Positions 9,395-19,065 of a stretch of DNA of 64,000 nt are shown one piece after another; positions within the stretch are counted from its first letter, which is position 1; every line of letters starts with the position of its first letter. The stretch is from Candidatus Sulfotelmatobacter sp. GTDB lineage: Bacteria > Acidobacteriota > Terriglobia > Terriglobales > Acidobacteriaceae. Below the pieces are notes generated by a model, which ran no database searches, was not told the origin of the DNA, and was given only the letters and a program-made list of their open reading frames with translations. Location: the NCBI GenBank assembly GCA_025462865.1, contig JAOAPI010000006.1:1-64000 (forward strand), given 5' to 3'. Both the position numbers and the translations under genes were made by a program.

Positions 9395-9695
9395 AAGGAG
9401 TTGTGTTGGTGCAGACCTCGAAGTCGCGACATAGGGGGATGCGCAGTTGGGCAATCGGCCCCGTCGAGATCAGCGATTGTAAGAGGGCGCCGCGGAGCCA
9501 TTTCGGCTACTGCTGCAAAGTCATCAGAACTCAAAGTCAATCGACAACTGCAATTGTCTTGGAATGCCAGCCTTGTTCGGTCTCGTGAATACTGGAATGG
9601 GGGTGAACTCTCGGGACCAAAGAACTGGTTCAGGCCTCGACATCTGTATCGTTGAGCAGGTTAAACGACTCCACGACGAAATCCGGCTTCCCGTC
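9259..9695 (+). repeat. Left copy of a ~436-bp inverted duplication (partner at 40616-41051)
   Basis: Read on the plus strand, this stretch aligns along its whole length with the reverse complement of 40616-41051, with scattered substitutions and small indels. It covers the last ~135 bp of the second propeller gene, the intergenic DNA, and the decayed tail of a TonB-dependent receptor on the opposite strand. The copies are diverged enough to be an old duplication. They are ~31 kb apart and inverted, so recombination between them would invert the region between. Confidence 0.8.
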
Positions 9696-9745
9696 TGCCA
9701 TTTCCGCTCCAGTTCGCGCCACGTGCCCTACCTGAACGTCGAACT
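9524..9745 (-). pseudogene. C-terminal relic of an Oar-like TonB-dependent receptor
   Basis: On the minus strand, running down to a TGA at 9524-9526, pieces of the C-terminus of a TonB-dependent receptor can be read. Examples are KPDFVVESFNLLN and the terminal QLQLSIDFEF-like segment, each matching the end of the intact receptor at 37891-40788 (KLDFVVESFNLLN; RQLQLSIDFEF). Several indels break the frame, and upstream of about 9745 the resemblance ends, so only the last ~60 codons remain. It was convergent with the propeller gene at 8357. Nothing functional is expected. Confidence 0.7.
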
Positions 9746-10034
9746 GAAGCAGGGTGTTCCAACGAGAATCCGGACTACCACTAGCTGTCGGTCAGCCAGA
9801 CACGGACGGACTTCTGAGGTGACTTCCCAGATGCCGACTTCGGGACAGTTTCGCGCCTCTCTGGCCGAAAACCACCGATCAATCAGTGTCCGCCTTCAGA
9901 TAACTTCCGCATAGCCCGTCACTCGGTCGCAAACGCCCGTGTCAGGGTCTACATCTGAAGTTAGCCACGAATGAAACCCCTGGGTGGGCGAGTGCGTGCT
10001 AAACTTTCGCCTCAACCGATCTCCGGAGGCCTCA

Positions 10035-12875
10035 TTGTTCCGACTAGCGCTTGTGTGGATATCGTCGCTTGCGTTGTTGACCGTCACTGCGCTTGCGCAA
10101 AGCCCTGATATCCCCGAGCCCGGCTCGGTCGAGGCAATCGCGGCGGCCACGACCGATCCGCATTTTGTCTCACCCTGGGTCTCGTATGTCCCCCAGTCAA
10201 ATACCGTTCCGTCTCCGGAGAAATTTCTCGGCCGGATCATGGGCGCTCCGGGAGAACTATTAGATACGAAGAAAACATACGCCTATGCCCGTGCTCTGGC
10301 TGCTGCCAGCCCCCGAGTCCGCGTGTTCACGATTGGGCATAGTGAAGAAGGGCGCGAAATCCTCATGCTCGCCATCGCAGACGAAGCCGGTATCCGCGAT
10401 CTCGATCGCCTGAAAGCCGCCACTGCAGCCTTAGCGGATCCGCGCCGTACCAACGAGGCGGCTGCCGATAGCCTTATCCCAACCTCCCGGCCGATTTATT
10501 ACTTCAATGCTGCGCTCCATTCCGATGAAACCGGGTCAACCGAAGCAACGCTCGAACTTGCGTTCCGCCTGGCGGTATCGGAGCTGCCCTTGATCCAACG
10601 GATCCGAGAACAAGTGGTCGTGCTGATCAATCCCGTTTCCAATCCCGACGGCCGGGACAAGATGGTCGACTGGTTTTACCGCTACCTCAAGGGCAAGACT
10701 GATCGCTCCACGCTGCCCCGGCAGTCGCCCCCGTACTGGTCGAAGTACACCTTCGTTGATATCAACCGTGATAGCCATCAGCAAACGCACGAAACCACAA
10801 AAGCTGTGCACCGCATGTTCTATGAGTGGCATCCGACGGTCGTGCACGACCTGCATGAGGGCCAACCCCTGTTGATGACCTGGAACGGCACGGGCCCCTA
10901 TGACCCCAATATTGATCCCATTACCTATGCCGAGTTTCTGGAACTCAGCTTCCACGAAGTACAGGCTCTCACCGCCATGGGCATGCCGGGCGTTGCGACG
11001 TGGAATTTTGGGGAATCGTTTGCCAACCTCTATCTCGAATCCGTAGCCATGAATCACAACAGTATGGGACGTGGCTACGAGACCTTCGGCAACGGCAGCG
11101 CGGAAACTGAGCGGCGATCGGTTCGCCAATCCGACGCCACGATGGAGTGGTACCGTCCTCTTCCTGCGCCACGAGAGGTTATCTGGTCGGCTCGCGACAA
11201 TCTCAACTACCAGGAAACGGCTGCCCTTTCTGCCCTGGACGATACCGCTCACCGGCCCAAGGAAATGCTGCACAATTTCTACAAGAAGGGATGGAACTCC
11301 TGGCAGAAAGGCCTGACGCAGCCACCCTATGCGTTTCTGATTCCTCAGGATCAAGGAGACCCCGCCCGGGTGGCGCAGATGATTGCACGGCTCATGAGCC
11401 AGCAAATCGAAGTTGCCCGAGCTCAGGACCTAATTCAACTCAAGGAAGGAAATTTTCCTCCCGGAACCTACGTGGTCCGCCTCGATCAGCCATACCGCAA
11501 CTACGCGGTGGATTTGCTAACTCCGCAGAACTTCCCGAAGAATGGAGGGGAGCCTTATGACGATGTCTCGTGGGAGCTCCCCGCCCACTACCATTTGCAG
11601 GCCATACCTACGGCTGACGCATCTATCCGTGATGTCTCCCTGACACGGTTGACTGATCCACCGCGTGCGGTAGGAAGCGTCACCGGCACTGGGCCCATTT
11701 ACTTGCTGAAAGACACCGGACAGGAATCGTTTCTCTCCGCCCGTTATCGTCTGGCCAACTTCGATATTCAAATTGCCGAGCGTGACTTCGACATAGAGGG
11801 CGCGAAGTTTCCCGCCGGGTCATGGATTCTTGCCTCCCAAGCCGGATTACGCGATGCCATTCTGTCGACCGCCGCGGAACTGGGCCTCGACTTCACACAA
11901 GTTCCCGACCAACCTGACGTGCCGCACCACAACGCTAGACCGCCGCGCATTGGCGTGTGGGTGCCTTGGGCTGATACCGACTCGATCGGTTGGATCCGTT
12001 ACTCCCTGGATCAGCGCAAAGTTCCTTACACGTATGTGCGCGACGAAGACATTCGCGCCGGGAATCTACGCACGCGCATCGACGTCCTGCTTTACGGACA
12101 TGTTGATCTGGAACTGGCCGAGCAGATTGAAGGTCTGCCGAAGATCTGGTCGCCCATGCCTTTCAAGAAGACCGCTCAGACGCCCAGTTTCGGCGCTCCC
12201 GCTGAATCCGACGACATTACTCGAGGAATTGGCTACCAAGGACTCGCGCAGATCCAGCGTTTCATCGAAGATGGAGGACTGATGGTGACGCTTGGCAGCG
12301 GCAGCATACTGGTGCTTGAAGGTGGGCTGGTGCGTTTTGTCCGCCGCTCTTCGGGAGGCGTTCCCCGTAGCGCGGCAGGAGGCGGTGCCGCCTCGGCAGC
12401 TGCCGCCCAGCAAGCCGCTACGCGAACACCCGGAGCGCACGTCCGGGTTACTTTTGATCGCGCCGACCATCCCATCGCGTACGGTTATCCCGCGCACACT
12501 TACGTCTTCCGACAAAATTTTCCGCTGTATGACGTCCCGCGTCGCTGGTTGCGCATGGCCTATTGCACTACGTGCCTCGACGGTCCCGAAGACCGCAGCG
12601 GTGTGGTGATGGAATGGGGCGATACCGAGGGGAAGCCGTTCGTCGAAAGCGGCCAGGCATGGGGAGAAGAGAACCTGATCGGTCGGTCTGCAATCTTAGA
12701 CATGCCCGTGGGCAAAGGGCACGTCGTCTGTTTCAACTTTAACCCTATGCACCGCGATTTGAACCGCGGCGATCAGCGTCTGCTTTGGAACGCTATCCTG
12801 AACTGGCAGGCAATCGTTGCGGGTCAGCCGAAGCCTCCCGAAACCTCGGCGTCAGGACCTGCGCCCGAAGAATAA
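10035..12875 (+). CDS. Secreted M14-family zinc carboxypeptidase-like peptidase, large form
   Basis: A ~946-residue exported metallopeptidase. I prefer TTG 10035: GGAGG lies five bases upstream and the product starts with a good signal peptide (MFRLALVWISSLALLTVTALA); GTG starts at 9984 and 9996 are in frame but lack both. The M14 zinc site is visible: HSDE (His~162, Glu~165) plus a later His in VVHDLHEG (~271). The family landmarks INPVSNPDGR and DINRDSHQQTHE are also present. Beyond the ~350-residue catalytic domain is a long C-terminal part ending in a glutamine-amidotransferase-like or beta-rich region (GKGHVVCFNFNPMHRDLN). Members of this size degrade extracellular peptides. It lies upstream of TonB receptor 1, suggesting scavenging of peptides for uptake. 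Confidence 0.85.
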   Translation: MFRLALVWISSLALLTVTALAQSPDIPEPGSVEAIAAATTDPHFVSPWVSYVPQSNTVPSPEKFLGRIMGAPGELLDTKKTYAYARALAAASPRVRVFTIGHSEEGREILMLAIADEAGIRDLDRLKAATAALADPRRTNEAAADSLIPTSRPIYYFNAALHSDETGSTEATLELAFRLAVSELPLIQRIREQVVVLINPVSNPDGRDKMVDWFYRYLKGKTDRSTLPRQSPPYWSKYTFVDINRDSHQQTHETTKAVHRMFYEWHPTVVHDLHEGQPLLMTWNGTGPYDPNIDPITYAEFLELSFHEVQALTAMGMPGVATWNFGESFANLYLESVAMNHNSMGRGYETFGNGSAETERRSVRQSDATMEWYRPLPAPREVIWSARDNLNYQETAALSALDDTAHRPKEMLHNFYKKGWNSWQKGLTQPPYAFLIPQDQGDPARVAQMIARLMSQQIEVARAQDLIQLKEGNFPPGTYVVRLDQPYRNYAVDLLTPQNFPKNGGEPYDDVSWELPAHYHLQAIPTADASIRDVSLTRLTDPPRAVGSVTGTGPIYLLKDTGQESFLSARYRLANFDIQIAERDFDIEGAKFPAGSWILASQAGLRDAILSTAAELGLDFTQVPDQPDVPHHNARPPRIGVWVPWADTDSIGWIRYSLDQRKVPYTYVRDEDIRAGNLRTRIDVLLYGHVDLELAEQIEGLPKIWSPMPFKKTAQTPSFGAPAESDDITRGIGYQGLAQIQRFIEDGGLMVTLGSGSILVLEGGLVRFVRRSSGGVPRSAAGGGAASAAAAQQAATRTPGAHVRVTFDRADHPIAYGYPAHTYVFRQNFPLYDVPRRWLRMAYCTTCLDGPEDRSGVVMEWGDTEGKPFVESGQAWGEENLIGRSAILDMPVGKGHVVCFNFNPMHRDLNRGDQRLLWNAILNWQAIVAGQPKPPETSASGPAPEE

Positions 12876-13059
12876 GACGAGTTCGCCCGTCCGCCCAAGA
12901 AATTTCATCCTGGAGTGTCCGAATCTGGTAGATTGCGCCTGACCGCGAGTCAAGGGATTCTCTGCAGATTTTGCTTGACTAAATGTCTCGTTCCGATTGA
13001 CGATCTCGGCTAGCTGTTAGTGAAGGTGGTGTCTACTTAAGAGGAGCTTGGGGGCCAAG

Positions 13060-16000
13060 ATGGCAGCGAACCGTCTTCTGCGTCGGGTATCTTTTCTGCT
13101 TCTCACCAGCTTCATTGCCAGCCTTCCTCTGTTCGCCCAGAAAATCACCGGAGACATATCCGGCACAGCGACTGATGCCAGCGGCGCGGCCGTCGCTGGG
13201 GCTTTGGTGCGGGCGGAGAATGCCGGGACGGGAGAGAAGCAATCCGCCACCACCAATGAAACCGGTTTCTTTCGCATCGTCAATCTCAACCCCGGACAGT
13301 ATCGCTTGACGGTGGAGGCTTCCGGGTTTAAGACGATGCAGCGTCAAGCCAGCGTTGATATCGCTTTGGTGACGCAGGCGAACTTTTCCCTGCAAGTCGG
13401 GGCCAAGACCGAAACGATAGAAGTGCAGGATGCGACTCCTCTGGTTGAGGCGACCGAAGACCGGCTGAGCACGCTCTTCGTCGGCCGAGAGGTGCAGGAT
13501 CTTCCCAACAACGGCGGCGATTTCAACAATCTTCTCGACGGAGTGCCCGGCGTGCAGCGCAGCCCAGGCGGTGGTTTCCAAAGCCTTAACATCAACGGGC
13601 AACGGGCCACATCAAATAACTTCGCAGTGGACGGTATTCCCAACAATGACCGCTATTACGGGGAGTCGTCGCTTGGTCAAGCAGCCATCTCGGGTACGGC
13701 TGCCGCCCTGATCCCTCTGGACGGGATTTCCGAATTCAACGTGCAGTCGAATCCTGGCGTGGAGTACGGAGTCAAGGGGGGCTCGGTCATCAATATCGGG
13801 CTCAAGAGCGGAACCAACGAGATTCATGGCAATTTCTTTTGGAACCGGCACACCGATGCTTTTGATGCCAAGAACTGGTTTGCCAGTTCGGTTACGCCGT
13901 TTCGTCTGAACCAGTTTGGTGGATCGGGGGGCTTCCCAATCAAGAAGGATAAGGCATTCGTTTACATGTCCTACCAGGGCTTCCATCTCAAAGACGTGTT
14001 TCCGGCGACGGTGAATTTGCCCGCGCAGGCACAAATCAATGATGCCCTAGGTTGCGTAGCGACAGGAATTAATCCAAACACGGTCGGTGATCCGACGCCT
14101 GCCACCTGCATCAACGATGGCTTTCCCGGAGCAGGACCGGATCAGATCATGGGCACGGCTGACGATGGCATGCCCAGCAGCATAGGGATGAATTTCCTTT
14201 CATTTCTGCCGTTGGCCCCCAGTCCCGGAGCGCCCGTCAACATCGCGGCCAACAATGCGCTCGATCTGAACAACTTCCACGTCAAGTTTGACTACGTCTT
14301 CAGCCAGAAGCACCGCGTTTCCGTGAAATATCTCTTTGGCGATAGCCTGCAAAGCCAGCCCCCAGCCCCGGGCGTGCCACAGTCGGTTGGACCACTGGCG
14401 ACAAGTGCGAACATGTGGAATTCGGTCGCTCCAACTCGAGCCCAGTTGGCCGGAGTTAACTACAGTTGGACGATCAGTCCGACCAAGGTTCTCGAGAGCC
14501 GGTTTGGCTATCAGCGGTTCTCGCAGCGTATCGGCATCAACAACAGCATTGATCCCCAGGCGTTGGGCTTAAATACCGGACCGCTGGGCGCAGGTCCCAA
14601 TGACAAAGAAAATTTTGAAGTTCCCGCACTCTACGGATACTCCTTTGGAAACACGACGTACAGTTTTGTAGGCGGCGTTCAGGGGTACCCGATCGTGACT
14701 CGTCCAGATGCTTCCTACGATTGGCAGGAACACTTCACGATGATCAAAGGCAACCACACCATCAAAGTGGGCGGGCAATATCAGGATGCCTACACGAAGT
14801 CGCGACGCGACCGTGCGCATACGTCGCTCTATTTTTATTATGGTGGCTCGTCCAATAGTGCTCAGGTAACGGACCTCAACGAGCTGCTCTTAGGGCTGGC
14901 AAATGGTGCGGGACGATCGTTTGGAGTTACCAACCGGCACATCTTCCAAAAGTCGGTCGGGCTCTATGTGCAGGACAGTTGGAAGGTGAAGCCCAATTTC
15001 ACTCTGGAGGCAGGTGTTCGTTGGGATGTCGCGGGTGCATTGGGAGAAAGGGACAATATCGGAGCAAATTTCTTGCCGGACGATCCCAAGGCCGATCCGA
15101 CCACAGGTTTTGTGAGCCTGGCTGCGCACCCACTCTACAACGTCGATAAAAACAATTTTGGCCCGCGAGTTGGTTTTGCCTGGGACGTGTTCAAGAATGG
15201 CAAAACGGTGCTGCGCGCTGGCTACTCGCTGAATTACGATCTGGCGAATTTTGGCACCATCGCAGCTCCGCAAACCTACTTCAACATGTGGGGTGGCACT
15301 CGTTCCGGCTTCTTTACTCAAGTCGAGAACGGCATCTTCGCCGTCAGCGAAAATGTAACCCCGTCAGCCTACACCGACCCCGGGGGCGTCCTTAACAGCA
15401 ACTCGCTGTGTCTCTCCTATATCTGCATGGCCCCGGGCTTAAACATCTACGGCTCGAGCGTGACGCCGAGTCCTCCGTTCAACGTCGTGCAATTGACGCG
15501 CGACTTCCAAACGCCAATGAATCACGCTTTCAACCTGACGATTGAACAGGAACTGAGCAATAAGACGGCGTTCAGCATTGCGTACGTGGGCACCAAGGGC
15601 CGCGACCTTGTCAATTGGCGGGATCTTAACGCCTGTCCGGTAAGCACGCTTGGCTGCGACTCAACCAGGCAGCCGTTCGGGACCAGGTTCCCGCAGTACA
15701 ACCACATATTGCAACTGAACAACGATGGCTATTCCAACTACAACAGTTTGCAACTCGCGTATAAAGTGCGCGAAGTGCATGGCTTTACGGGGCAGATAAA
15801 CTACACCTGGTCGCGGGCTTTTGATACGGGTTCCGCCAATCGAGGGGGAACGTTCCTTTCGGACTATCAGAACCCCTACAGTGTCGGCAAGGGCTACGCA
15901 CCATCGGACTTCGACACACCGTGGAATATCAACTTCACGGTGGTGTACGACGTGCCGAAGATTCATGGCGTGCCCAAGGTCATCGGAGAAGGATGGTCCA

Positions 16001-16473
16001 TCAACTCGCTGTTCCGTGCCCAGGACGGCCGCCCGTTTACCGTCTACGAGCGTGGCGATCCGTCGAATCAAGGATTGCGCGAAACCTATGTGGACTACAC
16101 CGGCGCGCCGCTCGACTATCACTATCACATTAACAACAGCCAACAAGACTTCTTCAATACTTCCGCCTTCGTGACGCCGGCCGATGGAACCATCGGCAAC
16201 GCCGGGCGCAACAGAGTTCGTCAGCCGGGAATTGCTCAGCTGGACGTCGGCATATTTAAGAAGTTCAAGATTGGAGAGCGTTATTCCGTGAAATTTAAAT
16301 GGGACGTGTTCAACGTGCTAAATCACGCCATGTTCGCATATGAAACGGGAAACATCGGTAGCAGCGGCTTCGGGAAACTCTTTGCCACCCCTGATGTCGG
16401 ACTTGGTTTCAACCCCGTCCTCGGCACGGGCGCGCAGCGCAACATGCAGTTTGGCCTCTCCGTAGACTTCTGA
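13060..16473 (+). CDS. Oar-like TonB-dependent receptor 1 with carboxypeptidase-regulatory domain
   Basis: A ~1137-residue outer-membrane receptor. ATG 13060 is chosen over TTG 13048 because it starts a signal peptide (RVSFLLLTSFIASLPLFAQ) and has GAGGAG upstream. Residues ~28-110 are a CarboxypepD_reg-like beta-sandwich (ITGDISGTATDASGAAVAGA, NETGFFRIVNLNPGQYRLTVEASGF). A plug-like region follows (DLPNNGGDFNNLLDGVPGV, NINGQRATSNNFAVDGIPNND), then a long beta-barrel ending in VDF, an aromatic C-terminus as in outer-membrane proteins. Such receptors are abundant in Acidobacteriota and import or adhere to oligosaccharides, peptides or metal complexes using TonB. It probably works with the peptidase upstream. 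A strong terminator follows it. Confidence 0.9.
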   Translation: MAANRLLRRVSFLLLTSFIASLPLFAQKITGDISGTATDASGAAVAGALVRAENAGTGEKQSATTNETGFFRIVNLNPGQYRLTVEASGFKTMQRQASVDIALVTQANFSLQVGAKTETIEVQDATPLVEATEDRLSTLFVGREVQDLPNNGGDFNNLLDGVPGVQRSPGGGFQSLNINGQRATSNNFAVDGIPNNDRYYGESSLGQAAISGTAAALIPLDGISEFNVQSNPGVEYGVKGGSVINIGLKSGTNEIHGNFFWNRHTDAFDAKNWFASSVTPFRLNQFGGSGGFPIKKDKAFVYMSYQGFHLKDVFPATVNLPAQAQINDALGCVATGINPNTVGDPTPATCINDGFPGAGPDQIMGTADDGMPSSIGMNFLSFLPLAPSPGAPVNIAANNALDLNNFHVKFDYVFSQKHRVSVKYLFGDSLQSQPPAPGVPQSVGPLATSANMWNSVAPTRAQLAGVNYSWTISPTKVLESRFGYQRFSQRIGINNSIDPQALGLNTGPLGAGPNDKENFEVPALYGYSFGNTTYSFVGGVQGYPIVTRPDASYDWQEHFTMIKGNHTIKVGGQYQDAYTKSRRDRAHTSLYFYYGGSSNSAQVTDLNELLLGLANGAGRSFGVTNRHIFQKSVGLYVQDSWKVKPNFTLEAGVRWDVAGALGERDNIGANFLPDDPKADPTTGFVSLAAHPLYNVDKNNFGPRVGFAWDVFKNGKTVLRAGYSLNYDLANFGTIAAPQTYFNMWGGTRSGFFTQVENGIFAVSENVTPSAYTDPGGVLNSNSLCLSYICMAPGLNIYGSSVTPSPPFNVVQLTRDFQTPMNHAFNLTIEQELSNKTAFSIAYVGTKGRDLVNWRDLNACPVSTLGCDSTRQPFGTRFPQYNHILQLNNDGYSNYNSLQLAYKVREVHGFTGQINYTWSRAFDTGSANRGGTFLSDYQNPYSVGKGYAPSDFDTPWNINFTVVYDVPKIHGVPKVIGEGWSINSLFRAQDGRPFTVYERGDPSNQGLRETYVDYTGAPLDYHYHINNSQQDFFNTSAFVTPADGTIGNAGRNRVRQPGIAQLDVGIFKKFKIGERYSVKFKWDVFNVLNHAMFAYETGNIGSSGFGKLFATPDVGLGFNPVLGTGAQRNMQFGLSVDF

Positions 16474-16499
16474 GGCTTTGCCCGGCTGGAATCGCGTTG

Positions 16500-16529
16500 G
16501 GGAGTTTACCGATGGTAAACTCCCTTTTT
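16500..16529 (+). terminator. Intrinsic terminator after TonB receptor 1
   Basis: A perfect 11-bp stem, GGGAGTTTACC (16500-16510) and GGTAAACTCCC (16514-16524), closes a GAT loop and is followed at once by TTTTT (16525-16529). This is a textbook Rho-independent terminator for the receptor gene. Unusually, the start codon of the next gene lies only four bases after the T-run. Confidence 0.9.
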
Positions 16530-16533
16530 GCTT

Positions 16534-18492
16534 ATGCGGCGTTCATTCTTTCTTCTCCTGCTGCTCTTTTTCGGTGCGCGCCTGTCCGTTTTGGCGGAAG
16601 CCCCCGACATAGTCTTCATCACCATAGACACCACCCGCGCCGACCGCATGGGATTTCTGGGCAACACCCACGGGCTCACCTCGAATCTGGATCTGGTGGC
16701 GCGTCAGGGAGTAGTCTTCGAACGGGCTTACTCGCAGGCGCCGCTGACTCCGGTTTCGCACGCCACGATTTTTACCGGGACGTATCCGCAGTTTCACACC
16801 GTCACCGACTTCGGCCATCCCCTGCCGACCTTGCTGCCGTACCTGCCGGAAATTCTCCAGAAGAGCGGTTATCACACCGCTGCGTTCATCGGCTCGATCA
16901 TCCTCGACCCGAACGCGAGCATGGGGCCTGGATTCGATCGCGGCTTCAGTTTTTTCGATGCGGGCTTCCACATCAAGCGCGACCGCAACGAGAGCCGCTA
17001 CGACACCATCGAGCGCCGCGGCGGAGACGTCGTGGCTCACGCGATTTCGTGGCTCGACAAGAACCGCCAGCAGCCATTCTTTATCTGGGTGCATTTGTAT
17101 GACCCGCACGCGCCCTATGATCCACCGGCGCCCTATGACAAGCGTTTTAAGGACCCCTACGAAGGCGAGATCGCCTACGCTGACGCTTCGTTAGGCAAAT
17201 TGTTCACCTACCTGCGGCAACGCGGCCTCTACGAACGTACGCTGATTGTGGTGATGTCCGATCACGGGGAATCGCTAGGCGCTCACGGCGAAAGCATGCA
17301 CGGAATCTTTCTCTATGACGAGACCATTCGCGTTCCCCTAGTCTTCAAGTTGCCGGGCGAGTTGCTGGCCCGACATCGCGTAAGCACGCGCGTGCGCCTG
17401 GTGGACGTGGCTCCTACCCTTTTGAACATGCTAAGCCTGCCTTTGCCGCCGACGTTCCAGGGTGAGTCGCTGGTGCCCTTGATGAAGGGCGGCGAGAAAG
17501 CGACAGCCGATCTTCCGGCTTACGCCGAGACCGACTATCCCCATCGCGCGTTTGGGTGGAGCGCACTGCGCTCTCTGCGTAGCGGAAAATATCTTTTCGT
17601 GCACGCTCCCAAGCGCGAGCTTTACGACCAGTCCCAGGACAAAAATGCAGACCACAACCTGGTAGCATTGTCTCCCGCGGTCGCCAGCACGTTGCAGGCG
17701 CAACTAGACGATCTCCACGATAAAACCACCAGCTATCACGAGAAATCACCTCAGGCGCCGCTCACCGCGGAGCAGGCGGAAAATCTCTCTGCTCTAGGCT
17801 ATGTGTCGTCGAGCGCAGCCGGCCAATCGCAGGACCCCTTTCAAGGCGCGGACCCAAAAGATAAGATTGGAATCTCGAACATTCTGCAAGTTGGGATGGT
17901 TGCCATCGAAGATGGCCGCTACGAGGAGGCAATTCCTCTCTTAAAGCATGTCCTCGAAGATAGCCCTCTGGTAACTGCGGCTCAACTGCAACTGGGAATC
18001 GCGCTGTCCAAGACGAAGCGCTATCCGGCAGCCATCGCAGCTCTGCGCAAAGCGATTGATCAGTTACCGGATTCCGTTCAGGCGCAATATGAACTTGGCC
18101 TCGCCCTGTTCGAAACCGGGGCGTGGCGGGACTCAGTTCCCTATTTCGAGTTCGTGGCGAAGAAGCGTCCCAAATGGCCGGACGCCCAATACTCCCTAGC
18201 ATCCGTCTACGCGCGGACACAGCATGTGCCTGAGGCTGTAGAACTGTTGCAGACTGTTCTTGAACTCAATCCTCAGCACTTCCGCGCCAACCTGCTGCTG
18301 GGGCGCATTCTTACGCTGCAGCACCGCTCTCAAGAAGCGCTGCCTTACTTAAAGCAAGCAGAAGGTTCAGAGCCTGATAACTTCGAGCCCCATGCCTTCC
18401 TCGCCGACGCCTTGGATGAACTCGGAGAATCGCAGAGTGCCACCACGGAGCGCATGCGGGCTCAGGCTTTGAGGCACAGTGCCAAGCCCTAA
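16534..18492 (+). CDS. Secreted sulfatase-fold (alkaline phosphatase superfamily) hydrolase fused to TPR repeats
   Basis: A 652-residue protein starting with a signal peptide (RRSFFLLLLLFFGARLSVLA). Residues ~25-400 have the sulfatase fold: metal-binding IDTTRADR (Asp32), APLTPVSHATIFTG around residue 72, and VVMSDHGESLGAHGE near 247. Classic sulfatases need Cys or Ser in CxPSR for formylglycine; here the nucleophile position is Thr72 (LTPVSH). It is therefore more likely a phosphoesterase or phosphotransferase-like member, or an unconventional sulfatase. Residues ~440-650 hold four to six TPRs (EAIPLLKHVLEDSP, AAIALRKAIDQLPDS, EAVELLQTVLELNPQHF). No Shine-Dalgarno is visible and a terminator hairpin abuts the start. 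Confidence 0.85.
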   Translation: MRRSFFLLLLLFFGARLSVLAEAPDIVFITIDTTRADRMGFLGNTHGLTSNLDLVARQGVVFERAYSQAPLTPVSHATIFTGTYPQFHTVTDFGHPLPTLLPYLPEILQKSGYHTAAFIGSIILDPNASMGPGFDRGFSFFDAGFHIKRDRNESRYDTIERRGGDVVAHAISWLDKNRQQPFFIWVHLYDPHAPYDPPAPYDKRFKDPYEGEIAYADASLGKLFTYLRQRGLYERTLIVVMSDHGESLGAHGESMHGIFLYDETIRVPLVFKLPGELLARHRVSTRVRLVDVAPTLLNMLSLPLPPTFQGESLVPLMKGGEKATADLPAYAETDYPHRAFGWSALRSLRSGKYLFVHAPKRELYDQSQDKNADHNLVALSPAVASTLQAQLDDLHDKTTSYHEKSPQAPLTAEQAENLSALGYVSSSAAGQSQDPFQGADPKDKIGISNILQVGMVAIEDGRYEEAIPLLKHVLEDSPLVTAAQLQLGIALSKTKRYPAAIAALRKAIDQLPDSVQAQYELGLALFETGAWRDSVPYFEFVAKKRPKWPDAQYSLASVYARTQHVPEAVELLQTVLELNPQHFRANLLLGRILTLQHRSQEALPYLKQAEGSEPDNFEPHAFLADALDELGESQSATTERMRAQALRHSAKP

Positions 18493-19065
18493 TCTGCACG
18501 CTGCAGTCTGGCTTCCAGCTCCTCGCTCGCCCGGTCGGGATTTGCAATTCGAGCGACAATGCGATCGCTCCCGTATGGTCGGCCATCCGGAAGTTATCCA
18601 GAAACGGGCTTGTGGGAAGTGCAAACCGTGTGCCGACTGTGTGCAAACTTTCACGTCTCGGGAGGGGAACGAGACGAAACGAATCGACTGAGTGTCGGTC
18701 AGCCAGAAATGCTAAAGATGGAACCACGGCACTGTATCAACAGTTGAACGGAGTGTGCGGGCGACGTATTCCAAAAACGGTTCTAGTCGAATTGCGAAAG
18801 AGCGTCCCCCTGACTACACTGACGGCTTCGACATCCTTTTCACGCCCATCTCCACTAGCCATTTGCTAATGTTTGCCGGGTCGAATCTAACGCATGAGCC
18901 GACACGGAAGGATGGGATAGTTCGACGTTTTGCCCGACGAAGAATCGTCAATCGCGAGACTCTCAACAAATCCGCAAGTTCCTCAGCGTCATGGCGTGAT
19001 GAATCGCTTTTATGCGGGAGGCTAGAGAAATCAGCTGGTAAGAGTTTCTTTCGCCCAAGTTCTTA
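18493..19065. other. Intergenic stretch holding one copy of a dispersed repeat
   Basis: About 570 bp without a supported gene. Bases ~18583-18632, read on the minus strand, contain the motif ACAAGCCCGTTTCTGGATAA, which recurs near 41263 and, more diverged, near 46421. The remaining open frames have no ribosome site or recognisable motif. This stretch also carries GTCGGTCAGCCAGA (18693), echoed near 9789. Confidence 0.6.

Noticed and set aside
10536-11405. 289-residue open frame on the minus strand
   Set aside because: Lies wholly inside the M14 peptidase gene on the opposite strand and has no family motif.
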